A stretch of 64,000 nt of DNA. Origin: a virus. Below, one piece after another: positions 9,138 through 19,312 of this stretch. The stretch spans positions 23,975 to 87,974 of the IMG/VR virus record IMGVR_UViG_3300033977_000049. One strand, 5' to 3'. A program made the position numbers and the translations under genes. The notes under the pieces were generated by a model. It was not told where the DNA came from, ran no database searches, and saw only the letters and a list, made by a program, of their open reading frames with translations. Every line of letters begins with the position of its first letter. Position 1 is the stretch's first letter.

Positions 9138-10862
9138 TTACACCACAATTAAAGTTGCTGAAGAATAACCTTGAAGATCTGCAACTTGACCGGCATTTGT
9201 AGTCTGTCCTTGTACGTATAAGTGTGCAGCGCTACTAGGAGTAACAATTGTTCCTTTAATTAAAACCCAACTATATCCGGTTGCTTGACACATTACCGCC
9301 CCGACTGATCCAAAGCCAACAGTACCCACAGCCCCTATCAATTGTGCGCTTAGAGAAGTATTTACTCCCTGTGCTCCTTGCGCTCCCATAATTAATACAG
9401 AACCACTAGACATGGCTACAGTACCCTGTATAGTAAACTGCAAGCCCTGTGCTCCAGCGGAGACGTAAATGGGTAAATATATATCTACTTGATAAGCCGT
9501 GGATGTGGCTAATGTTGGAAAGGCAAATATATTAGATAAAGTAGTGCTTAAAGAAGCTGCCGCAGCATAGTAAGCATAAAGTGCTCCAGTTGGCCCTGTA
9601 TAGCCAGTATATCCTGTATATCCAGTGAAATTACCTGCTCCAGTATAGCCCGTGTAGCCTGTATATCCAGTAGGGCCTGTATAGCCGGTATAACCTGTAA
9701 AATTTCCTGGGCCAGTATAGCCAGTAGGGCCAGTATATCCAGTATATCCAGTAAAGTTTCCCGGTCCAGTATATCCCGTTGGACCTGTGTATCCTGTATA
9801 TCCAGTATATCCCGTGAAGTTGCCCGCTCCCGTATATCCAGTAGGGCCTGTATAGCCGGTATAACCTGTAAAATTTCCTGGGCCAGTATAGCCAGTAGGG
9901 CCAGTATATCCAGTATATCCAGTAAAGTTTCCCGGTCCAGTATATCCAGTTGGGCCGGTATATCCGGTATAGCCTGTATATCCTGTAAAATTTCCCGGTC
10001 CTGTGTAACCGGTGTATCCCGTTGGACCGGTTCCGGTATATCCAGTATATCCGGTATAGCCGGTTGCACCCGCTCCTGTATAGCCTGTATATCCAGTATA
10101 ACCAGTAAAATTACCAGGTCCGGTATATCCGGTATAGCCGGTTGCACCCGCTCCTGTATAGCCTGTATATCCAGTATAACCAGTAAAATTACCAGGTCCG
10201 GTATATCCAGTTGGCCCTGTATATCCAGTTGGTCCTATTACTCCAGCAGTACCTTGAGGTCCTGTATAGCCGGTATAACCGGTATATCCAGTTGGGCCAG
10301 TGTATCCAGTAAAAGCTCCAGATCCGGTATAACCGGTATATCCAGTTGGACCGGTATATCCCGTAAATGCCCCAGGGCCGGTATAGCCTGTATAACCCGT
10401 AGGGCCGGTATATCCAGTATAACCTGTAAATGCACCGGGGCCAGTATAGCCTGTATAGCCAGTGGGACCTGTATACCCCGTATATCCAGTAAATGCACCC
10501 GCGCCGGTATATCCAGTGGGTCCAGTATATCCCGTATAACCAGTATAACCAGTTGGTCCAGTCGCTCCAGCCACGCCAATAGGTCCAGTATAACCTGTAT
10601 AGCCGGATGGTCCGGTATATCCAGTATATCCAGTTGGGCCAGTATAACCAGTAAAATTACCCGGACCTGTATATCCGGTATAACCAGTAGGACCCGAAAA
10701 TCCACCATAGGGAAGAGAATTCCAAGCTGTTACACCATCCCCAATTTTTATTTGATGGGTATCGATTTCTAGTCCCATTTCTCCTGAATAGAGAACTGGG
10801 TTATTCGATGTCCAGTTGGAGGCGGTATCTCTTCGGAATTGAAAGATCAAATCGAAAGACAT
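9138..10862 (-). CDS. Collagen-like tail fibre with tropism-determinant-type N-terminus (574 aa)
   Basis: Residues 1-55 ([22 protein letters not shown], then [15 protein letters not shown]) match the N-terminal domain of the phage major tropism determinant, a trimerising, baseplate-attaching domain. Residues about 55-430 are uninterrupted Gly-X-Y triplets, mostly [10 protein letters not shown] and [10 protein letters not shown]. The last 145 residues form a hydrophobic beta-rich head without cysteine. This is a trimeric collagen-like fibre with a C-terminal head that probably binds the host. The many Thr residues in the third triplet position could carry O-glycans. It overlaps the next upstream gene by TAATG. 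Confidence 0.88.
   Translation of the reverse strand: MSFDLIFQFRRDTASNWTSNNPVLYSGEMGLEIDTHQIKIGDGVTAWNSLPYGGFSGPTGYTGYTGPGNFTGYTGPTGYTGYTGPSGYTGYTGPIGVAGATGPTGYTGYTGYTGPTGYTGAGAFTGYTGYTGPTGYTGYTGPGAFTGYTGYTGPTGYTGYTGPGAFTGYTGPTGYTGYTGSGAFTGYTGPTGYTGYTGYTGPQGTAGVIGPTGYTGPTGYTGPGNFTGYTGYTGYTGAGATGYTGYTGPGNFTGYTGYTGYTGAGATGYTGYTGYTGTGPTGYTGYTGPGNFTGYTGYTGYTGPTGYTGPGNFTGYTGYTGPTGYTGPGNFTGYTGYTGPTGYTGAGNFTGYTGYTGYTGPTGYTGPGNFTGYTGYTGPTGYTGPGNFTGYTGYTGPTGYTGYTGYTGAGNFTGYTGYTGYTGPTGALYAYYAAAASLSTTLSNIFAFPTLATSTAYQVDIYLPIYVSAGAQGLQFTIQGTVAMSSGSVLIMGAQGAQGVNTSLSAQLIGAVGTVGFGSVGAVMCQATGYSWVLIKGTIVTPSSAAHLYVQGQTTNAGQVADLQGYSSATLIVV
9582..10700 (-). repeat. Collagen-type GYTGPTG coding repeat
   Basis: About 1.1 kb of short in-frame 9-, 18- and 45-base units encoding Gly-Tyr-Thr-Gly-Pro-Thr variants. 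Third codon positions vary freely between units (cca, ccg, cct, ccc for proline), so the repeat is old or selected at protein level. Near-identical blocks of more than 100 bases recur around 9660-9760 and 9840-9940 and around 10070-10200, which marks recent unit duplication. Confidence 0.9.
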
Positions 10863-11095
10863 TATGAAACCTGTGCAGAATTACCAAAATCTATCGCAAA
10901 ACAACTACTGGTTCTCGGGGTAGAAGCAGAACCTCCATCAATAAGTAAATTGCCAAAGAAAATAGTAGCCATCTGATTTAATGAAGCCTGTACCGTTTGG
11001 CCGCTTTGCACTAGGGGTATAATTTCCCCTCCCTGTAGGGCAGCGGCTTGCGGCAATTGGCTTATTTTTATCTCTTGTCTATTAATATATGCCAT
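10862..11095 (-). CDS. Small fibre-associated protein (77 aa)
   Basis: The sequence [23 protein letters not shown] is the short beta motif found near the attachment ends of many phage tail fibre and tail spike proteins. At 77 residues this gene encodes little more than that motif plus a short tail, so it may be a fibre adaptor or attachment module. It lies just before the collagen-like fibre gene and overlaps it by TAATG. Confidence 0.65.
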   Translation of the reverse strand: MAYINRQEIKISQLPQAAALQGGEIIPLVQSGQTVQASLNQMATIFFGNLLIDGGSASTPRTSSCFAIDFGNSAQVS

Positions 11096-11097
11096 GA

Positions 11098-11424
11098 TTA
11101 ATATTTATTAAAAAATCCAGACAGCCACGGTTCTTCTTTTAAAAAAGTAGAAATTAAATTGTGCATAGAATCGTTCAAGGGATTTTGAAGCATGATCGCT
11201 GACTTGGCTGCTGTAATGGAATCGTTTTGAGTTAAAGATAGATCGCAAGCGGCGCTTGACGCATACATTTTAATCCAAAAAGAATACCAAGCATAACTTA
11301 CCGCATTTAATAAAAGCGTTCCATTTAATTGATCCAGCCAATTTACTGTGTTATCATCTAAAATGGTTTCGCATTCTAATAATGTACTAGATTCGGTATC
11401 TATAAGCGTTTCACTTTCTGTCAT
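11098..11424 (-). CDS. Acidic hypothetical protein (108 aa)
   Basis: Starts at the ATG sharing bases with the upstream stop (TAATG at 11424). The N-terminus is Glu/Thr/Asp-rich. The C-terminus (MHNLISTFLKEEPWLSGFFNKY) resembles the end of the 86-residue product at 23239-23499 (MIKNRLAEDPSLAQFFSSY), which suggests two distant copies of one small virion or chaperone protein. Function unknown. Confidence 0.6.
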   Translation of the reverse strand: MTESETLIDTESSTLLECETILDDNTVNWLDQLNGTLLLNAVSYAWYSFWIKMYASSAACDLSLTQNDSITAAKSAIMLQNPLNDSMHNLISTFLKEEPWLSGFFNKY

Positions 11425-14400
11425 TAAGTCGAACATTCTAGCTTAGCCAACTCTTCTTTTAAAATCTTTCTATCTTCTTCGCGGTGCGACCATCCAAGTC
11501 GATATATATCATCCATAACTTTTGGCTCTCTGGAAAAATGATGATGAATCATTTTGGCATCTTCGCACCTATGGGCTTCATTTATTTTAATGGCCCTGGA
11601 CCATAACAGGTTATCGCATCCTACATGAAAAAACTTTTCCGAAAAGATTTCTCCGAATTTTTCAATCAAATCTTTTCTAATTAAAAAGTGCTCGCAAATA
11701 TTACTTTTGTCTGGATAAAGCTCTCCGGTATTAAATGTTACAAGGCCATGATTCTTTGATGCCTTTACTGCATTATAAAGGCTCCAGGATTCAAACTCCG
11801 TATCATTAGCGGCAAAAACATAAACATCAGAATTGTTGTTTGCGCGGTACATTCTATTAACTTTTTGAGGAACTGTAGCTTTTTTATCGTTATCTATAAT
11901 AACATCAATGAGATGCTTGGGATAATAAAGGCGATCAATTGAATCCAAGCACCGCTTTAGTCCCGATTCTCTTTCTAGGGTTGGAATTAAAATGCCCACC
12001 CTAGGAAGGAAATTGGGTGAATCAGAAGCCCAACTTTTCATAAAATGATGGAATCCTATAGTATTATCCGTTAACCGGATAGTCCCATCTTGATGATTAT
12101 AGGGGAAAAAATATTCAGGGGAAAGAATTTTAATGGTATAATCCGATGCTACCTTTCCTGGCGCTAACCATAGACATCTAGGCTCGCCATAAGCTTGAAG
12201 ATATATCTTTGGGGTAATCACTTCTTGCGCTGCTTCAAAGACATATGCATCATCTCCGGAAAATTTTTCTTCTATTTCCCTAAGGCACTCTTTCATAATT
12301 GGATGATGCGGAATAGATCCCATTATAGAATTAGCAATAAAACAATTTTCTTCTTGGCATACAAATAGCTTATATTGTAATAAATTATCAAAATTTTTTC
12401 CCGAAAGAATTTCCATATCGGCATCACAATAAATGCCACCTTCTTTTTCTAAATACCACATGCGCAGATAATCAACCGCCTTAATCCATTTTCCCGATGC
12501 CAAAGCCTTTTCCACATAAGATATATTTCTTGGAATGTCTTTTAATCCAATAATTTTATGCTCGTAACCTAGCACCGCTCGCTGGCTGTTAATACATTTT
12601 TCTATAAAGGGTGGCATGGTTTCATTATTAGGTAATCCCCATATAGTAAAAATTTTCTTGGGAATTAATAATTCTAAAGAAATCATGTCTTTATATAATT
12701 CCTGCATTTCTATTAGAGGGGGTTGATAATCTCTTGTTTGGCCTAAAAAAATAGGATCAAATGCACTTCCCGTATCTAAGCATGTAACATTATGATTGGC
12801 TTCCAATACACTAGCTATCAGTGGTTTAGCTGCAAGTCCACAGCTAAATATAAAAATAGAATTATTTTGGCAATATGGGCGTAGCTTGTCTAAAATGGCG
12901 TTGTAATTTGCAAATGCATTTCTTTCTGGAACTTCTATAAATTTAGCCTTCAACATTTCTGTAACTTTACTTAGCTTAGACGGTCCTATAAAAACCTTTA
13001 TCCTGTCAAGATTGCTTAGGGTTTTATAAAAATCATGGATGGGAGTTAGGTCTTTATCTTTTGGATGTAATAAAATATTTCCCAATTGTAAGCTATCTTT
13101 ATCTCTCCAGAATGCAATGTAAGTATCGGGCAGATTATATAAAAAGTTGAATGCTTTGCGCAGGGCTTGATTAAGTTCTAGGGAATAAGCTTGCCCATCA
13201 CAATTTTCGCCCTTTACATATTCCATGCAATGTTGTTCACCGTCGCCAAATTTGATGAAAGCAAATGGTTCGTTCGATATAAGTTTTTGTAAAAGTTCGT
13301 TTAACGATTTTGGATATTTTCCAAATGGTTTCTCTACTATATCACTATGCCATAACAGACCATCCGGCACTTGTTCCACCTGAGATTCCTCAACAGGATT
13401 TCTTTCTTCAAAATATTGTCTATCTTGATTATATTTTGGATGTTGAGGGTCATAAGCTATAGCTTTTTGCCAGTGCTCTTTTGATTTTTCTTGCTGGCCT
13501 AAACGCCAAAATGCCCAATATAACATTTCATGGGGATAATTTGTATAGTGCGATCCTATATTGCAATAACAATCATTAAGGGGAATTTCTAATGCAGCCG
13601 CTCCATAACATACTGTCTTTTGAGCATCGCCCTTTTTATAAAAATATTCAGCTAGTTTAATTAAAGGTTCGCGCCTAGTTCCGTCTACCGTAAAAGATTT
13701 ATGGTAAGCTTCTAGCGCCCTGTCATCTTCACCCAAAGCGAGATAGGAATCCCCTATAAAAATAAAAGATTGCCCGCGCTCCTGTGCCCACCTATTCATT
13801 GCAACGTGTCTGTTTAATTCCTGAATAGCAGATTTGAAACGCCCATTCCAACATAATTCTCGGCCAAAATAGTGTGCATTTCGGTCATTTTCCGGATGTA
13901 AATAACAATCTAGGGCAAGGGCTGGTAAATAATTAGAGCGATGTTCGTGAGGTGCTTGATGGTGCTCTACTAACATGATTTCTTGGGGTAAATAGGTGCA
14001 TTTAGCTTGTCCAACTAATATTTCATGTACGATTCCCTGCCAGTGCATTTTGCGCCGATCATAAGTTCTGCAATGTCGAAATTGAATAGCGGGCTGCCCA
14101 TTAGGATATCGGCAGAATATAAAATGCATTTCCATCTGCTCGTATCCTTCATCAATTAATTTTTCGATAGCATCTATATTTAAGGTGTTATATTTTTCAT
14201 CACAATCAACAATGGATACGATATTATTGTTAGCCAATTCCACGGCGCGATTTCGGGCAGCAGCAAAATCAAATAATTTATCTCCGGCCTTGATAATAGA
14301 TTCTTCGCCTTCAATAATAAACTTTTTATTTACCGCGTCGGCCACTTCTTCGGTAACTATGTGTTTAAATTTCTCGCCTTCTTCAAATACTCTATAGCCA

Positions 14401-14597
14401 TAATTTCTGGCTACCTTAACAGTATCATCCTTACTTCCGGTATCAACTAGGACGACTTCCCCGCCTCGCTTTAAAAATTCAGATAAAGATTTATGAAGTC
14501 TCCAGAGATTCGGTGCTTCATTGCGAGCAATTAAGCATACCGAGAAGCGAACTCCTGATTTATGGATTTTTATTGGATGCCGACTTTTCTTTTCCAT
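11424..14597 (-). CDS. Multidomain glycosyltransferase: GT2 + TPR + GT-D + GT32-like + GT2 (1057 aa)
   Basis: At least four transferase domains are joined. Residues 18-200 are a GT2 domain (SVCLIARNEAPN; VLVDTGSKDDT; VDCDEKY). Residues 240-385 form TPR-like helix pairs. Residues 445-615 match the GT-D fold (FIKFGDGEQHCM, then GENCDGQAYS). Residues 647-860 match GT32, with PKKIFTIWG and the DXD site in GIYCDADMEI (Asp 725, Asp 727). Residues 865-1045 are a second GT2 (RVGILIPTLERESGLKRC). Such a chain could build a short glycan stepwise on one acceptor. It lies between the two collagen-like fibre genes, which makes fibre glycosylation plausible. AGGAGCGACC precedes the start. Confidence 0.85.
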   Translation of the reverse strand: MEKKSRHPIKIHKSGVRFSVCLIARNEAPNLWRLHKSLSEFLKRGGEVVLVDTGSKDDTVKVARNYGYRVFEEGEKFKHIVTEEVADAVNKKFIIEGEESIIKAGDKLFDFAAARNRAVELANNNIVSIVDCDEKYNTLNIDAIEKLIDEGYEQMEMHFIFCRYPNGQPAIQFRHCRTYDRRKMHWQGIVHEILVGQAKCTYLPQEIMLVEHHQAPHEHRSNYLPALALDCYLHPENDRNAHYFGRELCWNGRFKSAIQELNRHVAMNRWAQERGQSFIFIGDSYLALGEDDRALEAYHKSFTVDGTRREPLIKLAEYFYKKGDAQKTVCYGAAALEIPLNDCYCNIGSHYTNYPHEMLYWAFWRLGQQEKSKEHWQKAIAYDPQHPKYNQDRQYFEERNPVEESQVEQVPDGLLWHSDIVEKPFGKYPKSLNELLQKLISNEPFAFIKFGDGEQHCMEYVKGENCDGQAYSLELNQALRKAFNFLYNLPDTYIAFWRDKDSLQLGNILLHPKDKDLTPIHDFYKTLSNLDRIKVFIGPSKLSKVTEMLKAKFIEVPERNAFANYNAILDKLRPYCQNNSIFIFSCGLAAKPLIASVLEANHNVTCLDTGSAFDPIFLGQTRDYQPPLIEMQELYKDMISLELLIPKKIFTIWGLPNNETMPPFIEKCINSQRAVLGYEHKIIGLKDIPRNISYVEKALASGKWIKAVDYLRMWYLEKEGGIYCDADMEILSGKNFDNLLQYKLFVCQEENCFIANSIMGSIPHHPIMKECLREIEEKFSGDDAYVFEAAQEVITPKIYLQAYGEPRCLWLAPGKVASDYTIKILSPEYFFPYNHQDGTIRLTDNTIGFHHFMKSWASDSPNFLPRVGILIPTLERESGLKRCLDSIDRLYYPKHLIDVIIDNDKKATVPQKVNRMYRANNNSDVYVFAANDTEFESWSLYNAVKASKNHGLVTFNTGELYPDKSNICEHFLIRKDLIEKFGEIFSEKFFHVGCDNLLWSRAIKINEAHRCEDAKMIHHHFSREPKVMDDIYRLGWSHREEDRKILKEELAKLECST

Positions 14598-15009
14598 GGT
14601 CGCTCCTTTTTTCTATATCTGATATTCTTAACCTATAAACCTTCCAGGGCAATTCTTCAAATCCAAATTTTTTGGAAAATGTAGGAATAGTTTCTTCAGT
14701 AGCTACATAATATATTTCCCCGGAACCTTCTTGTATAGCTGATGTAATGGCATCTTGGAATAGCGTCTGTAATGCTACTGCAATTTCCCCTATCGAAGCT
14801 GAAGGATTAATACAAAGGCTTTCTAAATGCAAGGGCCTTTGAATTGGTGCAAACATAATTGGCCCATTTTTATTGCAAATAGCTCGAATGGATGTATTTT
14901 TATAAGTTAAAACGCTGGGATCTATCTCATTATTTCTAGTAGACAGTGCCCATTCACAGAATAATTTCCTATCGCTAGCCTTTGCTGGACGCACGAATAC
15001 GGGTAGCAT
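14560..15009 (-). CDS. GNAT-like acetyltransferase (149 aa)
   Basis: The opening MLPVFVRPAKASDRKLFCEW is the first strand and helix of the GNAT fold. LHLESLCINPSA fits the central strand, and YYVATEETIPTFSKKFGFEEL fits the C-terminal helix-strand, where the acyl acceptor usually sits. The acetyl-CoA loop (R/Q-x-x-G-x-G/A) is not clear, so activity is uncertain. It ends inside the next gene (38-base overlap). It may acetylate a sugar or a structural protein; the substrate is unknown. Confidence 0.6.
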   Translation of the reverse strand: MLPVFVRPAKASDRKLFCEWALSTRNNEIDPSVLTYKNTSIRAICNKNGPIMFAPIQRPLHLESLCINPSASIGEIAVALQTLFQDAITSAIQEGSGEIYYVATEETIPTFSKKFGFEELPWKVYRLRISDIEKRSDHGKEKSASNKNP

Positions 15010-15017
15010 ATATTCTC

Positions 15018-15410
15018 CTAATTTTTGGGATCGGCGGTTGCAGCAGTGGACATTTTTGAAGGACTGACCGCAGTGCTAATTTTAGCCTTTGCCATGCCCA
15101 GCCTTTCCCTTTCCGCAGTATCCAATCGTTTATTAATATCAGTTATGGCTTGTTCTATTCGAGCCACGGCGGGAACAATTATATCTAATTTTTGTTTAAA
15201 GTCTTCATTGGCACTTTGCAATGCCGTTACTTTTTCATTAATAGATGTGGATTGTATGGCATTTCCTGACAGTTGATCCGCCACTTTGGAGCGGTCTGAC
15301 CATAGCCACCCTATTAATCCAAATAGAGCACAAAGCAGCATAATAATAACCGTTGCTGCTCCCCAATTAATATGTGGCGATCTACATTCCGGATGATGGT
15401 GATTATGCAT
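15018..15410 (-). CDS. Membrane-anchored coiled-coil protein (130 aa)
   Basis: A His-rich start (MHNHHHPECRSPH) is followed by one transmembrane helix (about residues 17-37) and a long coiled coil (residues 55-110). The layout resembles phage inner-membrane spanin subunits, but no partner lipoprotein is visible nearby, so this is only a possibility. It overlaps the upstream glycosyltransferase by 8 bases. Confidence 0.6.
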   Translation of the reverse strand: MHNHHHPECRSPHINWGAATVIIMLLCALFGLIGWLWSDRSKVADQLSGNAIQSTSINEKVTALQSANEDFKQKLDIIVPAVARIEQAITDINKRLDTAERERLGMAKAKISTAVSPSKMSTAATADPKN

Positions 15411-16542
15411 TTATTTTTCCTTCAGCAAAGGACCTATTACTGATAATTCTTGATGCTTCATTTTCCGGTAAAGACAAGTTTAAAATTCTATCGCATATTA
15501 GTTTGGATAGATAATATTTGCCGACCCAATAGGCAGAAATGGCAAGTTCGTCTAGTGCTCGCCATTCATATACTTCTTTTTCCACAAACAATCTATCATT
15601 TGGAATCGGTATGTTTACTGCTTGTTGGGCAAAAAGAAAAGCAGCATCATGATAATTATGACATCTATAATATCTAGCCAGGCGATATATAGGTTCGGCC
15701 CTAGTCGGACGGCGATTATAGGCCCTTAAATATGAAAATACTATTTCTTTTTCTGATAAATCAAGTTGCTCTGATACGCAGCCAATTTGATATGCCGACC
15801 ACCAAGCCTCTTCATCCCAGCCGCCCATTTCCATCCGTCGTGTATAAAGATCTATGGCTTCCTTAAAATTTCCAAGATCACGATGGGTTTGGGCTAGATA
15901 AAATATTGTACGGCAATCGTCTGGATTTTTTCTATAAGCCCCTAAAAGAAGCCCCAAATCCCTTTCTAGCTTTTCTTTATATTGTTCCGGAGTTTTTCCG
16001 GGTCGTTCTCTATAAATTCCGGAAAGCGGATACGTGGTATAAAATCTCTGACAATCCAGATATTCATGAGTCTCACCTTTCCAAATCCAAGGTAAATTGC
16101 TTCTAATTAAAAATGGCCTTAAATATTGCAGTGAACAATATTTTTCCAATATTTCATAGCAATCTTTTTCTAGGGGATCGGGAAGTTTGAAATTCGTGTC
16201 TGGAAATAATTTTGTGCGCCCATCCATAAGCATAATATAATCACAATTCATTTCTTGGGCTAATTTTAGTGCTTCATTTCTATTATGCTCAAAATTTTTC
16301 CATTCGCTAGTTTTTATTGTTATCGGAAGGCCAAGATTATTACACGTTTCCTGGCAAATCTGTAAAGTATTATCTTTGCTTCCGGTATCTATAATTGCGG
16401 CATGTGTAATAAAGGGCAATGCCGATTTAATAGTATTTTCTATGTATTGCGCCTCATCTCGCACAATCATATTCCAGCAAATTGTATTTTTAGTTAAAGC
16501 ATTTGGCTCGTTAAAACGACGCCGATCAATAACTTTTATCAT
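15403..16542 (-). CDS. GT2 glycosyltransferase with TPR tail (379 aa)
   Basis: WNMIVRDEAQYIENTI and AIIDTGSKDNT mark a GT-A domain, and YIMLMDGRTKLF holds the acidic metal site (MDGR in place of the usual DXD). From about residue 190 helix pairs spaced by 34 residues (CRTIFYLAQTHRDLGNFKEA) are TPR repeats. The organisation equals the N-terminal third of the 1057-residue enzyme downstream, so the two share ancestry. It is likely to act on the adjacent fibre or on a surface glycan. Confidence 0.85.
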   Translation of the reverse strand: MIKVIDRRRFNEPNALTKNTICWNMIVRDEAQYIENTIKSALPFITHAAIIDTGSKDNTLQICQETCNNLGLPITIKTSEWKNFEHNRNEALKLAQEMNCDYIMLMDGRTKLFPDTNFKLPDPLEKDCYEILEKYCSLQYLRPFLIRSNLPWIWKGETHEYLDCQRFYTTYPLSGIYRERPGKTPEQYKEKLERDLGLLLGAYRKNPDDCRTIFYLAQTHRDLGNFKEAIDLYTRRMEMGGWDEEAWWSAYQIGCVSEQLDLSEKEIVFSYLRAYNRRPTRAEPIYRLARYYRCHNYHDAAFLFAQQAVNIPIPNDRLFVEKEVYEWRALDELAISAYWVGKYYLSKLICDRILNLSLPENEASRIISNRSFAEGKINA

Positions 16543-16553
16543 TTTCCCCTTTT

Positions 16554-19307
16554 TTAAGTTACACTTATCAAAAATACAATTTGATAATTACCATTACTTC
16601 CTGCAACTGAATAAGAAAATGTGGGATTTAATGGCCCGCCCGTAGGAATGCCTGTATATAAACAACCAGAAGCATTAGCACCATCATTAACCTGTTGCTG
16701 TTTCGTAACCGTAGCTGCTGGATCGGATACAGTATCAGTAGAAGCAGCGCGATTAGAACCAAAATAAATCGCCAAATCCGTAGAACATGGAGAGGGTGAG
16801 GTACTTGAGTTCATGCTAAGTGTTATAGAAGAAGATCCAGTTGTATTAATTTGACTGGTAATGGGAAACCAAATTCTATCCATGCCCTTGAGAGTTATAA
16901 TGGCTAAGACCGCATCATACGTTCCACTAAAACTGATTGTAACTGATCCATTGCTAATGTCAGTAGAATTTAAAACTTTCCAAAAAGTATTTTTTGTCCA
17001 ACTAGCTTGATTAACTGAATCAATGGAAACCCATCCGTTAGGAGTTGTGGCATAATAACCTCCAGCCGTAAAAATAATAGCCAAATCACCAGCTTGGGTT
17101 CCCGAAGGCCAAGAAACTGTATAACTTGACGCACTCGATGCTTGAATGCCAGTTCCCCTAATGGATGGCGTGGAAACCGCCCCTCCCGTAGCACCAGTTG
17201 GTCCGGTTGCTCCAGTGGCTCCTGCTCCAGTTACTCCAGTTAGTCCAGTGGGTCCAGCGGGTCCAGTGGGTCCAGCGGGTCCAGTGGGTCCAGTGGGTCC
17301 AGCGGGTCCAGTTGGCCCTTGTAATCCAGCAGCCGCCGTATTTGGCGGACCTTGCACAATAGTTGTATCTGTAACGGCTCCGGCCCATCCATTACCACTT
17401 AAATCCGGCTCTGGGCTAGTGCCCATAAATTTCCAATAAACTGTAGGATAGCCCACCGATACATCCATTGAGGGATATCCATTTGCCAGATTAGTTATAT
17501 CTGTTGCGGTTAATTCTTTTCCTATCCACACCGCAGGCTCGGCAACGGAATGAGGTGAAAAATAGCTTGTAGTAGTTCCCACTATACCAGCATTAGTCTG
17601 GAAAAATCCATTAGTACCAGTCATAGGACCTTGATTGCTTCCCGGACCAATCGTAGAAACTAATGCTCCGTTTAAATAAGTATAATATGTTCCATTCCCA
17701 GAAGTAATAAAGGCTATATGATTCCAAACTCCCACCATTCCAGCCCAATAACTCGATGGAATACATACAGCGCCCCAATCGATCCAGGCTTGGGAACCGG
17801 AATTATAATAAGAAGTCCATAATAATGCTCCTGATGGGCCGCTTTGCACATCCCAATCTAGGGCCATGTCGAAATAATAATTTGCCGATCCATCATTCCA
17901 ATATGATTCTGCAAAACAGCATTCTATAGTATCACTTGCTTGGCCAGTTTTAGGTTGCCATAATGGTTTAAACCAAAATGACATAGACATAGAACCGCCA
18001 GAATATGTAATTCCAGAACTGGTGGTATAGGTTGTGGTTATATGTCCTGTAGAGCCATCGCCTTTACGTCCGGAAAATGGAGCAGTGGCATTAGCGCCCG
18101 TTGTTCCGGTTAATCCGGTTGGACCAGTCATGCCAGTTGGCCCTGTTGATCCAGTGGGTCCTGTTCCCCCACCACCCGATCCTCCCGTTGGAGCTTCCCA
18201 ATTTATTCCATAGGGCTGAGAAGGATCAACGGTTAATACATAACCAGCGGTTGCTCCTACTGGTAACACTACATCTTGTTTGCCGCTGCCAGTAATTAAT
18301 CCGCCTTCAGGCAATAAGGGTAGTCCCGTTATAATTTGCTGAGCCGCAGAGGAAAATGTTGCTAAAATGACCGCATAAGCTGCCGCTGATGTTCCCGGAC
18401 CCCCTACCGATGAGGTTACTTGACCAGATGGCAGATTGCTTATCGATGCAGTAGCAATCTCATACCAACCGCTACTCCAGGAGGGAACCGTAAATGAAGA
18501 GGGAGACCAAGATCCCCATGTTGGGGTATAATAAAATGAAAAAGTAGCAAGGGCCAATACCGGACCAGATGAACTAACTGTGCTAGTAGCAAGTGTTCCC
18601 GGTTGATTTCCAGCATTTCCCGTACCAACTGTTAGACTTGGCTTTCCTTGAATTTCAATAACATAACAAACATCATATCCGTATCCCGGAGTTGGCCAAG
18701 TGTTAGAAGTAAAATTCCAAGAGCTTCCATCTCCCGATTGGACAATTTTTTCTCCTATAACTGCATTGCCGCCATATCCAGAACCGCTATAACTGGATAA
18801 TTGTTTAAATCCAGTCGGAAGATTTATTGTAACCGGACCACTGGACGAACTAGAGAGTGCTATAGCTATTAACGTATTTCCTGGTGTGGGAGAATTAGGA
18901 AGAGTAACGGTAAGTGGATTGGAATAAACATTTCCAGTTTGAGAAGCTTGTACGATTTGAGGAATAGTAGGCGCTGTGGGTTGTACCGTTACAGTTCCAG
19001 CAGCAGCTTTTTGAGCCGCTTGATTAGCTTTTACAAGAGCTTGCTGCGCTGTATTACTTATCAGCGTAGGCATTGTAGGAAGATTTCTAACAAAAGTTGG
19101 CCGATCTGGAAAGAATCTGGTTGTATAAATATCAGCAGCCGGATCTACGGGAAGATTCCCACGATTGGGAGATGGATTTCCGGGAACAGATAGAAGGGTT
19201 CCTTGATCCTTAGTTGGCGCTATGGGAATTTGTGGCGCTGGATTTTGCGAGGATTGAAATTCCGCCTGCGTTGCTGGCGTTGCCGCTCTTGATTCAAGTG
19301 ATGGCAT
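16554..19307 (-). CDS. Large collagen-like tail fibre with LamG-type domain (917 aa)
   Basis: The order is: a disordered N-terminus with an attachment-like segment ([11 protein letters not shown]); a beta domain at about 130-320; a short Gly-X-Y run ([16 protein letters not shown]); a concanavalin/LamG-like domain at about 405-640 ([33 protein letters not shown]); a second Gly-X-Y run; and a C-terminal beta domain related to the first ([29 protein letters not shown] region). LamG domains bind glycans, so this is a likely receptor-binding fibre. It is the second collagen-like fibre of the phage and is followed directly by a TPR glycosyltransferase. Confidence 0.85.
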   Translation of the reverse strand: MPSLESRAATPATQAEFQSSQNPAPQIPIAPTKDQGTLLSVPGNPSPNRGNLPVDPAADIYTTRFFPDRPTFVRNLPTMPTLISNTAQQALVKANQAAQKAAAGTVTVQPTAPTIPQIVQASQTGNVYSNPLTVTLPNSPTPGNTLIAIALSSSSSGPVTINLPTGFKQLSSYSGSGYGGNAVIGEKIVQSGDGSSWNFTSNTWPTPGYGYDVCYVIEIQGKPSLTVGTGNAGNQPGTLATSTVSSSGPVLALATFSFYYTPTWGSWSPSSFTVPSWSSGWYEIATASISNLPSGQVTSSVGGPGTSAAAYAVILATFSSAAQQIITGLPLLPEGGLITGSGKQDVVLPVGATAGYVLTVDPSQPYGINWEAPTGGSGGGGTGPTGSTGPTGMTGPTGLTGTTGANATAPFSGRKGDGSTGHITTTYTTSSGITYSGGSMSMSFWFKPLWQPKTGQASDTIECCFAESYWNDGSANYYFDMALDWDVQSGPSGALLWTSYYNSGSQAWIDWGAVCIPSSYWAGMVGVWNHIAFITSGNGTYYTYLNGALVSTIGPGSNQGPMTGTNGFFQTNAGIVGTTTSYFSPHSVAEPAVWIGKELTATDITNLANGYPSMDVSVGYPTVYWKFMGTSPEPDLSGNGWAGAVTDTTIVQGPPNTAAAGLQGPTGPAGPTGPTGPAGPTGPAGPTGLTGVTGAGATGATGPTGATGGAVSTPSIRGTGIQASSASSYTVSWPSGTQAGDLAIIFTAGGYYATTPNGWVSIDSVNQASWTKNTFWKVLNSTDISNGSVTISFSGTYDAVLAIITLKGMDRIWFPITSQINTTGSSSITLSMNSSTSPSPCSTDLAIYFGSNRAASTDTVSDPAATVTKQQQVNDGANASGCLYTGIPTGGPLNPTFSYSVAGSNGNYQIVFLISVT

Positions 19308-19312
19308 CTAAT

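Noticed and set aside
9548-10708. Long minus- and plus-strand frames over the collagen repeat (Ile/Leu/Asp- and Ile/Ser/Arg-rich)
   Set aside because: These are frame shadows of the Gly-X-Y repeat; only the GYTG frame has a sensible start, ends and flanking domains.
17146-17439. Pro/Val/Gly-rich plus-strand frame
   Set aside because: It is the antisense of the short Gly-X-Y run in the 917-residue fibre.
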